Assembly (NCBI RefSeq): GCF_900458815.1
Contig: NZ_UHDZ01000001.1
Coordinates: 310,001-374,000, forward strand
Direction: 5' to 3'
DNA: 64,000 nucleotides
Source of the DNA: Staphylococcus saccharolyticus
GTDB lineage: Bacteria; Bacillota; Bacilli; Staphylococcales; Staphylococcaceae
This document shows positions 1-8,241 of the stretch, piece by piece. Every line of letters starts with the position of its first letter. The stretch's first letter is position 1. Under the pieces are notes generated by a model that was not told the DNA's origin, did not search any database, and saw only the letters and a list, made by a program, of their open reading frames with translations. The position numbers and the translations under genes were made by a program.

Positions 1-1
1 A

Positions 2-235
2 ATCTACAATATCGGAAACAACAGTCCTGTGCGTTTAATGGAGTTTGTAGAAGCAATTGAAAATAAATTAGGAAAACCTGCGAAGAAAAACTATATGGAT
101 TTACAGCCAGGAGACGTTCCAGAAACATATGCAAATGTTGATGATTTATATAGAGACATCGATTTTAAACCTCAAACATCCATACAAGATGGCGTGAATA
201 AATTTATTGATTGGTATGTAGAGTATTATAAATAA
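2..235 (+). CDS. capI: UDP-glucuronate/UDP-sugar 4-epimerase, C-terminal fragment (CapI-like)
   Basis: The reading frame is open from base 2, so the gene begins upstream of the window. The visible 77 residues read YNIGNNSPVRLMEFV at the start and end in a WYVEYYK tail. This matches the C-terminal substrate-binding part of extended SDR epimerases that interconvert UDP-glucuronate and UDP-galacturonate for capsule synthesis. The catalytic YxxxK region lies outside the window. The stop is 14 bases before the next capsule gene start, which fits one operon. An internal GTG at 29 is not a real start. The family assignment is fairly firm; the exact sugar is inferred from family and context. Confidence 0.8.
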   Translation: MYNIGNNSPVRLMEFVEAIENKLGKPAKKNYMDLQPGDVPETYANVDDLYRDIDFKPQTSIQDGVNKFIDWYVEYYK

Positions 236-249
236 AGGAGATGCTAAAT

Positions 250-1524
250 ATGAATAGAAATATAGCAGTTGTAGGATTAGGTTATGTAGGTTTACCAGTA
301 GCAGTAACTTTTGGAAAAAAATATCCGGTTATAGGCTTTGACATTAATGATAATCGGATTAAAGAATTAAAAGAAGATTATGATAGAACAAATGAAGTTA
401 CTACACAAGACTTAAAAGAAACAAATATTAATTTCATTTCTAATGCAGAAGATTTAAAACAAGCGGATTTTATTATTGTAGCAGTACCTACACCGATTGA
501 TAAAAATAACAAACCAGATTTGACACCACTTCTTAAGGCAAGTGAAACAGTAGGTAAAGTTTTGACTAAAGATACGATTGTTGTTTATGAATCAACTGTT
601 TATCCAGGTGCTACTGAAGAAGACTGTGTACCTGTATTAGAAAGAGAATCAGGCTTAACTTGTGGAAAAGATTTCTTTGTTGGTTATTCTCCAGAAAGAA
701 TTAATCCAGGTGATAAAGTGCATACCTTTGAAACAATTACAAAAGTCGTTTCTGGACAGACACCTAAAGTGTTAGATATTGTAGCTGACGTATACGGCTC
801 TGTGGTAACTGCTGGTGTGCATAAAGCATCATCTATCAAAGTAGCTGAAGCGGCTAAAGTTATTGAAAATACACAACGTGATGTCAATATAGCATTAATG
901 AATGAATTAGCACTTATTTTTGATAAATTGAATATTGATACAAATGAAGTGTTAAGAGCTTCAGGGACTAAATGGAACTTCCTCAATTTTAAACCTGGTT
1001 TAGTAGGTGGTCATTGTATTGGTGTCGATCCTTACTATTTAACGCATAAAGCTCAAGAAGTAGGTCATCATCCAGAAGTCATTCTAGCTGGTCGTCGAAT
1101 TAATGACGATATGTCGAAATTTATTGCTTCAAACGTAGTGAAAGGGTTATTAAAACAAGGATTAGAAGTTCAAGGTGCAATAGTAAATGTTTTAGGTTTA
1201 ACTTTCAAAGAAAATTGTCCTGATTTAAGAAATACTAAAGTTATTCATATTATTGAAGAATTAAAAGACTATGGTTTAAACGTACATGTAAACGATGTCG
1301 AAGCAGATAGTAATGAAGCAGAAAAATTTTATAACATTAGTTTAGAAAACAAATCTCATTTGTCTAAAGCAGATGCGATAGTTTTTGCAGTAGCCCATAA
1401 AGAATATCTTAAGAATATGCAAGAGTATTTAAACTTAGTTAAAGATAATGGAGTTGTTTTTGATATAAAAGGTGTTATTCAAGATGATGAAATCAAAGCA
1501 AATCAAGGACTATGGCGCTTATAA
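250..1524 (+). CDS. UDP-N-acetyl-amino-sugar / nucleotide sugar 6-dehydrogenase (capsule)
   Basis: This is a 424-residue cytoplasmic enzyme of the UDP-glucose/GDP-mannose dehydrogenase family, which oxidises C6 of a nucleotide sugar to a uronate with two NAD. The N-terminal Rossmann motif GLGYVG is at residues 9-14. The catalytic cysteine sits at about residue 256 in GGHCIGVDPYY. The C-terminal UDP-binding domain includes LGLTFKENCPDLRN. I chose ATG 250 over the in-frame ATG at 241, because the GGAG at 237-240 would touch 241 but is nine bases from 250. The best relatives are TviB/WbpA/CapL-type N-acetylhexosamine dehydrogenases. The substrate is probably UDP-GlcNAc or UDP-GalNAc, which the sequence alone does not settle. 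Confidence 0.88.
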   Translation: MNRNIAVVGLGYVGLPVAVTFGKKYPVIGFDINDNRIKELKEDYDRTNEVTTQDLKETNINFISNAEDLKQADFIIVAVPTPIDKNNKPDLTPLLKASETVGKVLTKDTIVVYESTVYPGATEEDCVPVLERESGLTCGKDFFVGYSPERINPGDKVHTFETITKVVSGQTPKVLDIVADVYGSVVTAGVHKASSIKVAEAAKVIENTQRDVNIALMNELALIFDKLNIDTNEVLRASGTKWNFLNFKPGLVGGHCIGVDPYYLTHKAQEVGHHPEVILAGRRINDDMSKFIASNVVKGLLKQGLEVQGAIVNVLGLTFKENCPDLRNTKVIHIIEELKDYGLNVHVNDVEADSNEAEKFYNISLENKSHLSKADAIVFAVAHKEYLKNMQEYLNLVKDNGVVFDIKGVIQDDEIKANQGLWRL

Positions 1525-1550
1525 AAAGAGTATTTATGTAGGTGAAGAAA

Positions 1551-2678
1551 TTGAATAATAAAAAAATCTTCCATTTAGTGACAGTATCAAAAAGTATTCC
1601 TCTAATGAAAGGTCAAATAGAATATTTAAGAGACAAAGGTTTAGATGTTCATATCGTTTCATCAGAAGGGGAAGAACAAAAGATTTATCCCTCTAACATT
1701 GTACATGTAATTAACATGGAGAGAGAGATTTCTATAAAAAATGATATAAAATCGTTATATAATATGATTAAGTTATTTATTAAAGAGAAACCTCAAATTG
1801 TTAACTCAGGAACACCTAAAGCCGGGCTAATTGGAACATTAGCTGCTTTTATTACTAGAAGACCTGTTAGAATGTACACAGTCAGAGGCTTACGTCTTGA
1901 AACTGTCACAGGTTTAAAATATAAAATTCTCTATGCTATGGAAAAGTTAGCTATGTTTTGTGCTACTGATGTTATAGCAATCTCCGAAAGTTTGAAAAAA
2001 AGAATCGTTTCTTTAGGGTTAGAAAAAAAAGAAAATATTTCAGTTTTAGGATATGGTAGTAGTAATGGTATTAATCTAGACGATTATAACAAAAACGATG
2101 ATTATATTCCTGTTACTATTGCTAATCAATTAGAGAATCACTTTGTTATAGGGTATGTTGGAAGAATAGTTAAAGATAAAGGAATCAGAGAAGTAGTGGA
2201 AGTATTTAAAATTCTTAAGCTAAAAGGTTATCTAGTAAAACTTTTGGTAGTAGGCGAAATTGAAGAAGACGATTCTATAGATAAGAAATACTTTAATTTT
2301 TTGGAAAGTAATGACGATGTTATTCTTACAGGGCAAGTAAATAAACCTGTCTGTTACTATAACCATATGGATGTTTTACTTTTCCCAACTTATAGAGAGG
2401 GGTTTGGTAACGTTAGTATTGAAGCGCAAGCTGTAGAAGTGCCAGTAATAACTTCAAATGCAACTGGGGCTCAAGATACTGTCGATGATGAGCAAACAGG
2501 GTTTATTGTTGACATTGGAGATTACAAAGCTATGGCTAACAAAACAGAAACACTAATGAACAATGAAATTTTAAGACAACGACTCGGTACAAATGCAAGA
2601 GTAAGGGTGGCTAAGCGATTCAAAAGTGAAATAGTATGGAAGCATTTAGAAACAATTTATAGAAATAAAAACTTTTAG
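1551..2678 (+). CDS. Capsule glycosyltransferase, GT4 family
   Basis: This is a GT-B fold glycosyltransferase of about 375 residues that would add a sugar to the lipid-linked capsule repeat on the cytoplasmic face of the membrane. The N-terminal half begins KKIFHLVTVSKSIPLMKGQ and contains NSGTPKAGLIGT. The C-terminal half has the GT4 donor-binding EX7E motif in REGFGNVSIEAQA. TTG at 1551 has AGGTGA five bases upstream and is preferred to an in-frame GTG at 1542. It strongly resembles the S. aureus capsule glycosyltransferase usually called CapL or CapM; naming differs between serotypes, so no symbol is given. It lies 26 bases after the dehydrogenase. Confidence 0.85.
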   Translation: MNNKKIFHLVTVSKSIPLMKGQIEYLRDKGLDVHIVSSEGEEQKIYPSNIVHVINMEREISIKNDIKSLYNMIKLFIKEKPQIVNSGTPKAGLIGTLAAFITRRPVRMYTVRGLRLETVTGLKYKILYAMEKLAMFCATDVIAISESLKKRIVSLGLEKKENISVLGYGSSNGINLDDYNKNDDYIPVTIANQLENHFVIGYVGRIVKDKGIREVVEVFKILKLKGYLVKLLVVGEIEEDDSIDKKYFNFLESNDDVILTGQVNKPVCYYNHMDVLLFPTYREGFGNVSIEAQAVEVPVITSNATGAQDTVDDEQTGFIVDIGDYKAMANKTETLMNNEILRQRLGTNARVRVAKRFKSEIVWKHLETIYRNKNF

Positions 2679-2694
2679 AAAAGAGTGTTAGACT

Positions 2695-3291
2695 ATGCTT
2701 AAACGTGCATTTGATATTATGGTTAGTGCTACCGGATTAATTTTATCTTCACCTATCACTTTAGGAGCATCAGTTCTTATTGCTAAGAAGCTAGGCAAAC
2801 CAATACTATTTAGACAAACAAGACCAGGTGAAGGTGGAAAGCCATTCCAAATATATAAGTTTAGAACGATGACTGATGACAGAGATGATAATGGAGAATT
2901 ACTACCAGATGCTCAAAGAATGACTCCATTGGGATCTTTTATTAGAAAATCAAGTATTGATGAATTACCTCAGCTGATTAACGTTTTAAAAGGAGATATT
3001 AGTTTAGTAGGACCTAGGCCTTTGTTAATGGAATACTTACCATTATATAACGATGAACAAAAAAAACGTCATGATGTTAAACCGGGTATAACTGGATGGG
3101 CTCAAATTAATGGTAGGAATGCTATTTCGTGGGATGCAAAATTTAAGCTTGACGTATGGTACGTAGAGAACCAATCATTTAAACTCGACCTGTACATCAT
3201 CTATAAAACTATTGTTAATACAATAAAAAAGAAAGATATTACTGCACCTAATCATGTTACTACAGAAAAATTTAAGGGGAATTTAATATGA
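2695..3291 (+). CDS. Monotopic phosphoglycosyl transferase, PglC-like (initiating transferase)
   Basis: This 198-residue protein belongs to the bacterial sugar transferase family. It transfers a phospho-amino sugar from its UDP form to undecaprenyl phosphate, the first membrane step of repeat-unit assembly. Visible features are an N-terminal hydrophobic re-entrant segment (about residues 9-29), the catalytic Asp-Glu dyad in SIDELPQL, and GPRPLLMEYLP. Length and motifs fit the short PglC/EpsL class rather than the long WbaP class. Its stop overlaps the next start (ATGA). Immediate linkage to PglD- and PglE-like genes suggests a diacetylbacillosamine-type or related 4-amino-4,6-dideoxy sugar as donor. 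Confidence 0.87.
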   Translation: MLKRAFDIMVSATGLILSSPITLGASVLIAKKLGKPILFRQTRPGEGGKPFQIYKFRTMTDDRDDNGELLPDAQRMTPLGSFIRKSSIDELPQLINVLKGDISLVGPRPLLMEYLPLYNDEQKKRHDVKPGITGWAQINGRNAISWDAKFKLDVWYVENQSFKLDLYIIYKTIVNTIKKKDITAPNHVTTEKFKGNLI

Positions 3292-3908
3292 GTAAACCAG
3301 TTCTATTAATTGGTATGGGCGGACATTCTAAAGTAATTAAAGATATTATAGAGAATGATGCAAAATTTTATGTAGCTGGTTACCTGGATGATGCAATTAA
3401 CAATTATCACAAAGAACACCAATTAATTTATGATAATTTAAAACGCATTGATAATTATAAAAATGATTATTATTTTGTTATAGCCATTGGTGACAACTTT
3501 GTTAGAGAAAAGATTTTTATTAAATCTCATATTTCAATTGAACAATTTCCAGTATTAATACATTCGACTGCTTGTGTAAGCCCTAGCGCTTCAATTGGTT
3601 ATGGAACAGTTGTAATGCCTTTAGCGGTTGTCAATGCTGATACCACAATTGGAGTTCATTCTATAGTTAATACTAGTTCTGTTATCGAACATGATAATGT
3701 GATTGGAGATTATGTTCATATTTCGCCTAATGCTGTTTTAGCAGGTGGTGTTGAAGTAGGTGCATTTACTCACATCGCTTTAAATACTACAGTGTTACCC
3801 CAAGTAAATATTGGAAAAAAATGTGTTGTAGGAGCAGGTTCGACAGTAATTAAAGATGTAAAATCAGAATCAACAGTTATAGGAACGCCAGCAAAAATTA
3901 AGGAGTGA
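3288..3908 (+). CDS. Sugar O/N-acyltransferase, PglD/NeuD family
   Basis: This is a 206-residue left-handed beta-helix acyltransferase. An N-terminal nucleotide-sugar-binding half starts with LLIGMGGHSKVIKDII. It is followed by hexapeptide repeats (about residues 95-200: PSASIGYGTVV, NADTTIGVHSIV, GDYVHISPNAVL). A histidine in SSVIEHDNVIG corresponds to the catalytic His of PglD. The family acetylates the 4-amino group of UDP-4-amino-2,4,6-trideoxy sugars using acetyl-CoA. It starts by ATGA overlap with the PglC-like gene, and its stop overlaps the upstream region of the PglE-like gene, so translation is probably coupled. In S. haemolyticus a related acyl group may be an amino acid, so acetate is not certain. 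Confidence 0.86.
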   Translation: MSKPVLLIGMGGHSKVIKDIIENDAKFYVAGYLDDAINNYHKEHQLIYDNLKRIDNYKNDYYFVIAIGDNFVREKIFIKSHISIEQFPVLIHSTACVSPSASIGYGTVVMPLAVVNADTTIGVHSIVNTSSVIEHDNVIGDYVHISPNAVLAGGVEVGAFTHIALNTTVLPQVNIGKKCVVGAGSTVIKDVKSESTVIGTPAKIKE

Positions 3909-3913
3909 AAAAA

Positions 3914-5056
3914 TTGGAAGAAGAGAGAATTTTCTTATCTAGACCACATATGGGTGGAAGTGAACAAAAGTATATACGAGATGCATTTGATAAAAACTGG
4001 ATTGCACCATTAGGAGAAAATGTTACAGAATTTGAAAATAGCGTAAAAGATTATGTGGGTGCAACTTCGGCATTAGCTGTTGGCAGTGGTACTTTTGCGA
4101 TTCACTTAGCTTTGATTGAAGCTGGCGTTCAAAAAGACGATATTGTTTTCTGTAGTTCATTAACATTTTGTGCTTCAGCAAATCCTATTATTTATCAAGG
4201 AGCCAAGCCTGTATTTATTGATTCAGAAACAGCCTCTTGGAATATGTCTCCTTCAGCTTTAAGAAAAGCATTCGATAAATATAAATCTCAAGGAATTAAG
4301 CCTAAAGCAGTTATAGCAGTCAATCTTTATGGGCAATCCGCTAGAATAGATGAAATTAAAGAAATTTGTGATGAAAATAATGTATTGCTCGTTGAGGATG
4401 CAGCAGAATCACTAGGTGCTGACTATAAAGGTCAAATGAGTGGAACATTTGGGCATTTTGGAACGTTTTCTTTTAATGGTAATAAAATTATTACTACAAG
4501 TGGAGGAGGCATGTTAATCTCTAATAATCAAGAAGCTATTAACCATGCATTGTTTTTATCGACTCAAGCAAGGGATAGAACACTACATTATCAACATAGC
4601 CAGTTAGGTTTTAATTATAGACTAAGCAATATTTCTGCTGGTATAGGTAGAGGTCAAATGGAAGTACTTGATGAACGTATTCAACGACGACGTGAAATTT
4701 TTAAAACTTATGAAAAAGAACTATCCCCATTAGGGGGGGTTAATTTTCAACCTGAATTACCAGACTCACACTCAAATCGATGGTTAACTGCATTAACAAT
4801 TGATCCTAACAAAACTGGTTTTACTGCTACAGATTTAATCGAAAATTTACAAGAAAATAATATTGAAGCTAGACCTGTTTGGAAACCAATGCATTTACAA
4901 CCATTGTATAAAGGGTACGATTGTATCTACGAAGGTGAAGATAATGGTGCATTTTTATTTGAAAATGGTGTATGCTTACCTTCAGGATCAGATATGTCTG
5001 ACAAACAACAAATGCGTGTGATTAATATTATTAAAAAAGCACATAAGAGGGGGTAG
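3914..5056 (+). CDS. UDP-4-keto-6-deoxy-sugar C4 aminotransferase, PglE/DegT family
   Basis: This is a PLP enzyme of about 380 residues of the DegT/DnrJ/EryC1 family. It aminates the 4-keto sugar made by a 4,6-dehydratase (not visible here, presumably upstream) to supply the PglD-like acyltransferase. The PLP lysine is at about residue 191 in FNGNKIITTSGGG, and the VEDAAESLGA segment binds cofactor. The N-terminus RIFLSRPHMGG is typical of PglE. I prefer TTG 3914, which has AAGGAG eight bases upstream, over the in-frame GTG at 3905 that overlaps that site. Gene order PglC-PglD-PglE makes the pathway assignment stronger than any single gene. Confidence 0.87.
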   Translation: MEEERIFLSRPHMGGSEQKYIRDAFDKNWIAPLGENVTEFENSVKDYVGATSALAVGSGTFAIHLALIEAGVQKDDIVFCSSLTFCASANPIIYQGAKPVFIDSETASWNMSPSALRKAFDKYKSQGIKPKAVIAVNLYGQSARIDEIKEICDENNVLLVEDAAESLGADYKGQMSGTFGHFGTFSFNGNKIITTSGGGMLISNNQEAINHALFLSTQARDRTLHYQHSQLGFNYRLSNISAGIGRGQMEVLDERIQRRREIFKTYEKELSPLGGVNFQPELPDSHSNRWLTALTIDPNKTGFTATDLIENLQENNIEARPVWKPMHLQPLYKGYDCIYEGEDNGAFLFENGVCLPSGSDMSDKQQMRVINIIKKAHKRG

Positions 5057-5059
5057 CTT

Positions 5060-6001
5060 ATGGCCAAAGAGAAGAAAAAGAAATCTTTAGTCTTAAAAGT
5101 TATTGTAACTATATTAATCATTTTAATTGTTTTAGCGATTGCCATTGGGATTTATGTTTTTTCTAAAGTTAATTCATTGAGCAATGCTATACACAATCCG
5201 TTAGATAGAGATAAATCTGAATTAAGAAAAAAACCTGTTGGTGATGGGGATCCGGTATCAATCGTTATTTATGGTATCGATGAAGATGCTAAACGTAAGC
5301 AACAAAATCTTGGGCAACGAACTGATTCGATTGTCATGATGTCTATTAATCCTAAAGATCATAAAACAGTGATGGTAAGTGTACCACGTGATACTAGAGC
5401 AAAAATCGTTGGTCGAGGTACAACTGAAAAAATCAATCATGCTTATGCATATGGTGGCCCTGATATGGCAGTAAAATCCTTAGAAGAATTGACAAATGTA
5501 CCAGTCGATCATTATGCAGCTATTAATATGGATGGCGTTAAAAGTGTTGTTGATGATTTAGGTGGAGTCGATATTACAAGTAATGCAACCTTTAATTTCC
5601 ACGGTTATCAGTTTAATAAAGGTCAAAAATACCATATGAATGGAGATAAGGCGCTTACTTACATGAGAAGTCGTGAACAAGAAGGTGCTGGTGGTGACAG
5701 CGGTCGTCAATTGCGCCAACAACAAGTGATTGAAGTGGTTGCTAAAGATGGATTACAATTAGGTTCACTAACTAAAATTGATGGGATCTTTAAAGCAGCT
5801 GAAGATAATGTGAAAACGGATTTAAGTTTAACACAGTTAAATAAAATGCGTGAAAATTATAATGATACTCAAGATAATGTTAAACTCTATACAATTCAAG
5901 GTGAGAATAAAGTAGGTAATGATAACCTTTGGTACTTCTATCCTGATGATAATAGCCTAAATGATGTAATGAAAAAATATAGAGATAATTTAGATTTATA
6001 A
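5060..6001 (+). CDS. LytR-CpsA-Psr (LCP) family capsule ligase
   Basis: This 313-residue membrane-anchored protein has a short basic cytoplasmic N-terminus (KEKKKKS), one transmembrane helix at about residues 11-33, and an extracellular LCP domain. LCP hallmarks include QRTDSIVMMSINPK, VSVPRDTRAKI, KINHAYAYGG and YMRSREQEGAGGDSGRQ, with the arginines and aspartates that bind the pyrophosphate of polyprenyl-linked glycans. The family transfers capsule or wall teichoic acid from undecaprenyl pyrophosphate to peptidoglycan. It is the last gene of the capsule operon, three bases after the PglE-like gene with a strong GAGGGGG site, and is followed by a terminator. A capsule-attachment role is inferred from position. 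Confidence 0.88.
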   Translation: MAKEKKKKSLVLKVIVTILIILIVLAIAIGIYVFSKVNSLSNAIHNPLDRDKSELRKKPVGDGDPVSIVIYGIDEDAKRKQQNLGQRTDSIVMMSINPKDHKTVMVSVPRDTRAKIVGRGTTEKINHAYAYGGPDMAVKSLEELTNVPVDHYAAINMDGVKSVVDDLGGVDITSNATFNFHGYQFNKGQKYHMNGDKALTYMRSREQEGAGGDSGRQLRQQQVIEVVAKDGLQLGSLTKIDGIFKAAEDNVKTDLSLTQLNKMRENYNDTQDNVKLYTIQGENKVGNDNLWYFYPDDNSLNDVMKKYRDNLDL

Positions 6002-6009
6002 AAAAGCAA

Positions 6010-6046
6010 CCCGTTAGAACGTTAGAAGCATTCTAACGGGCTATTT
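6010..6046 (+). terminator. Rho-independent terminator of the capsule operon
   Basis: The arms CCCGTTAGAA (6010-6019) and TTCTAACGGG (6031-6040) form a perfect 10-bp stem with an 11-base loop, followed by CTATTTT. It starts nine bases after the LCP stop codon. Confidence 0.85.
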
Positions 6047-6060
6047 TAATTTTAAAAACA

Positions 6061-6225
6061 GCCTGGGACATCATTGCCTCAGGTTGTTTATTGGAAGTCG
6101 ATGACTGAATTGAAAATGCGCTTATATCAGACTTCTTCAACAATAGTCCGATACCCCAATAAAGAGAATTTCAGCCGGATATCCCACATACAATGCAAGT
6201 TGGACCAGCGAATTCAATATGATTT
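6061..6225 (+). repeat. Intergenic repeat, copy A (full length, diverged)
   Basis: This segment begins CCTGGGACAT and carries the blocks GTCGATGACTGAATTGAAAA, GCGCTTATATCA and AAAGAGAATTTCA in this order. The same blocks occur on the minus strand at 59889-60095, and the 3' half recurs at 54455-54567. Copy A has lost the perfect hairpin end seen in the other two. No coding frame is conserved. The function is unknown. It lies between convergent transcription units, the LCP gene and the alkaline phosphatase gene. Confidence 0.75.
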
Positions 6226-6252
6226 CCCAATCTCTTAGCTTTAAACACCTAA

Positions 6253-7737
6253 TTATTGTTGATTTTGATTTGATGTAATATCTTTTTTAAAGAAATCAAA
6301 GATGTTTTTAGCACTTTGTGTATTTTCCATGTTACCTTTAAATTTGCTTGAACCTGGCCCGTAAGCGTAAGTATTCACGTCTACTCCTGTATGTCCATTT
6401 GTCGTCCATCCAGTGTGTGATTCATCGTTAATTGGTTTTTGGATGGCATTTTGTAATTTTGTAGTTTGTGCTACTACTTTTTCATCTTTTTCGCCTTTAC
6501 CTTCTTTTGGAAGTTTGTGTAATTCTTTAGCAGCTTCTTTCACTTTATCCAATTGTTGGCTAGGAAAATTAATGCCGTACCCTTCGTTAATTACCTTTTC
6601 AGGGTCTTTTCCAGCAACAATTTGTTTAGTCATATACATACCAGAATGCTTCATTTTATGAATAGCTTCTGGATTCCATTTATAATCTTTGCCTTTCGCA
6701 ATAGATAAGCCACCAGTTGAATGGTCAGCTGTTGCTACAACCAGCGTATCTTTGTGTGTTTCAGCATAATTAATGGCATTATCGAAAGCGGTTTCGAAAC
6801 CTGACATTTCTGACATAACTCCAGTGATATCGTTAGGGTGTGCAGCTTTATCAATAGATGCACCTTCAACCATTAAGAAGAATCCTTTATTGTTTTTGCT
6901 TAATTTGTTTAAAGCACTATTTTCCATATCTACTAGTAATGGATTTGATTTTGGTGCATCAATTTGTAATGGCATATCTTTTTCTGAGAACGTACCTAGC
7001 ACTTTGTTACTTTGCGAGTTATTTAATTCACTCTTATTAGAAACTAAATCATAGCCATCTCTTTTAAATTTTTTATCAAGGTTACCATTGTTTTTACCAA
7101 AGTATTTAGAACCGCCACCTAACATAACATCAACTTTGTGTTGGCCATTAATTCTATCTTTATAAAATTGTTGTGCGATATCATCTTTTTTATCTCGAGA
7201 ATCAATATGAGCTGCATACACTGAAGGTGTTGCGTCAGTTAATTCAGTTGTTATAACTAATCCAGTAGATTTACCTTGTTCTTTTGCTTGTTCAAGTACA
7301 GATTTTACAGGTTTTTTATTTGTGTCAACACTAATTGCACCATTGTATGTTTTGTGACCAGTTGCAAAGGCTGTACCACCAGCAGCTGAGTCTGTTACAT
7401 TTTCTTTAGGATCATTTGGATAAGTGCGGTTTGTTCCTTTTAAGTATTTATCAAAAGCAGTAGGTTTTAGTGTTTTAGCACCTGATTTGTTTTTGTAATA
7501 GCGATAGGCTGTATTAAATGATGGTCCCATGCCATCGCTAACCATGAAAATAACATTTTTAGGATTTTTTGTGTTACCGAAGGCAATCGCTCTGTCTTGT
7601 CCTTGTTGGCCTTGGGCATTTTCATCTAGACTTGCACTGCTATCTGATGCAAATGATACATTCGCTACACCTAATATTGTCGCTGCTACCATTGAAGTAG
7701 CTATCGTAGTTTTACCAAATTTGTTTATCAAACGCAT
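6253..7737 (-). CDS. phoB: Secreted alkaline phosphatase
   Basis: This 494-residue enzyme releases phosphate from phosphomonoesters outside the cell. A signal peptide covers about residues 1-30 (hydrophobic core IATSMVAATILGVA). Metal and active-site motifs of the alkaline phosphatase family are all present: FMVSDGMGPS, the catalytic serine S117 in VTDSAAGGTAFATG, EGASIDKAAH, and ATADHSTGG. A late NGHTGVDV supplies the last histidine. Translation starts at ATG 7737 with GGGGG upstream. It is monocistronic and separated from the capsule operon by a terminator and a repeat. The upstream Pho box implies control by PhoPR under phosphate limitation. The gene is intact. The symbol follows S. aureus usage for this alkaline phosphatase. 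Confidence 0.93.
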   Translation of the reverse strand: MRLINKFGKTTIATSMVAATILGVANVSFASDSSASLDENAQGQQGQDRAIAFGNTKNPKNVIFMVSDGMGPSFNTAYRYYKNKSGAKTLKPTAFDKYLKGTNRTYPNDPKENVTDSAAGGTAFATGHKTYNGAISVDTNKKPVKSVLEQAKEQGKSTGLVITTELTDATPSVYAAHIDSRDKKDDIAQQFYKDRINGQHKVDVMLGGGSKYFGKNNGNLDKKFKRDGYDLVSNKSELNNSQSNKVLGTFSEKDMPLQIDAPKSNPLLVDMENSALNKLSKNNKGFFLMVEGASIDKAAHPNDITGVMSEMSGFETAFDNAINYAETHKDTLVVATADHSTGGLSIAKGKDYKWNPEAIHKMKHSGMYMTKQIVAGKDPEKVINEGYGINFPSQQLDKVKEAAKELHKLPKEGKGEKDEKVVAQTTKLQNAIQKPINDESHTGWTTNGHTGVDVNTYAYGPGSSKFKGNMENTQSAKNIFDFFKKDITSNQNQQ

Positions 7738-7779
7738 AATTAAATTGCCCCCTGATATTTAAATATGTATTACAATGTC

Positions 7780-7833
7780 AGTATAGAATACGAGTTTTGA
7801 CTAAAAGTAACGTTTAAGTAAATTAAATGTAAA
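7780..7833 (-). promoter_or_regulatory. Pho box and promoter of the alkaline phosphatase gene
   Basis: Reading the minus strand, three direct repeats TTTACA, TTTACT and GTTACT occur at an exact 11-base period (plus-strand 7828-7833, 7817-7822, 7806-7811). This is the arrangement bound by PhoP dimers in Bacillus. Twenty bases downstream is a -10-like TATACT (7780-7785). No good -35 is present, as expected for an activator-dependent promoter. Confidence 0.75.
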
Positions 7834-8058
7834 TATATATTATTCGAAAAATAATTTAAAAACATATTGCATAAAATTGGTTAGAACTTAGTTTTGAATT
7901 TAGGCACAATTTATAAAAATTGAACTCGACAGAAGTTTAAAATATTGTTAAATAGTGTGTAGTCAAAAAATATATTTTCCTGAGTTAAACATGTAAAATA
8001 AAGGTAAACAGTTTTTACTATTATTAGTAGTTAATATTTCTAAAAGAGGGTGAGCAAA

Positions 8059-8214
8059 ATGATTATTATAATGTTATCTCCGCTTTTAATTGTTTTGTTT
8101 ATTGTATTAAGTATTTTAGAGGAGAAACGTAGAAGTAAAAAGAAACAAAATGAACAAGACCAAATTGATAAAGATAAAAATAAAGTTTATGATTCAAAAG
8201 AAGACAAATCATAA
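8059..8214 (+). CDS. Small single-pass membrane protein, 51 residues
   Basis: This short ORF starts MIIIMLSPLLIVLF, giving one transmembrane helix (about residues 2-20), followed by a highly charged Lys/Glu/Asp tail (EEKRRSKKKQ to DSKEDKS). AGAGGG lies upstream of the ATG. The stop is 27 bases before the response-regulator start, so it is probably co-transcribed with the two-component system. I recognise no domain. A role as a membrane accessory of the sensor or ABC exporter is only a guess from position. Intact coding with a good ribosome site makes a real gene likely. Confidence 0.65.
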   Translation: MIIIMLSPLLIVLFIVLSILEEKRRSKKKQNEQDQIDKDKNKVYDSKEDKS

Positions 8215-8241
8215 AGATAATAGTGTGAAAGGTGAAAGTAT

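Noticed and set aside
6413-7762. Plus-strand ORFs opposite the alkaline phosphatase gene
   Set aside because: They are antisense shadows of a well-supported gene, with no family match or ribosome site.
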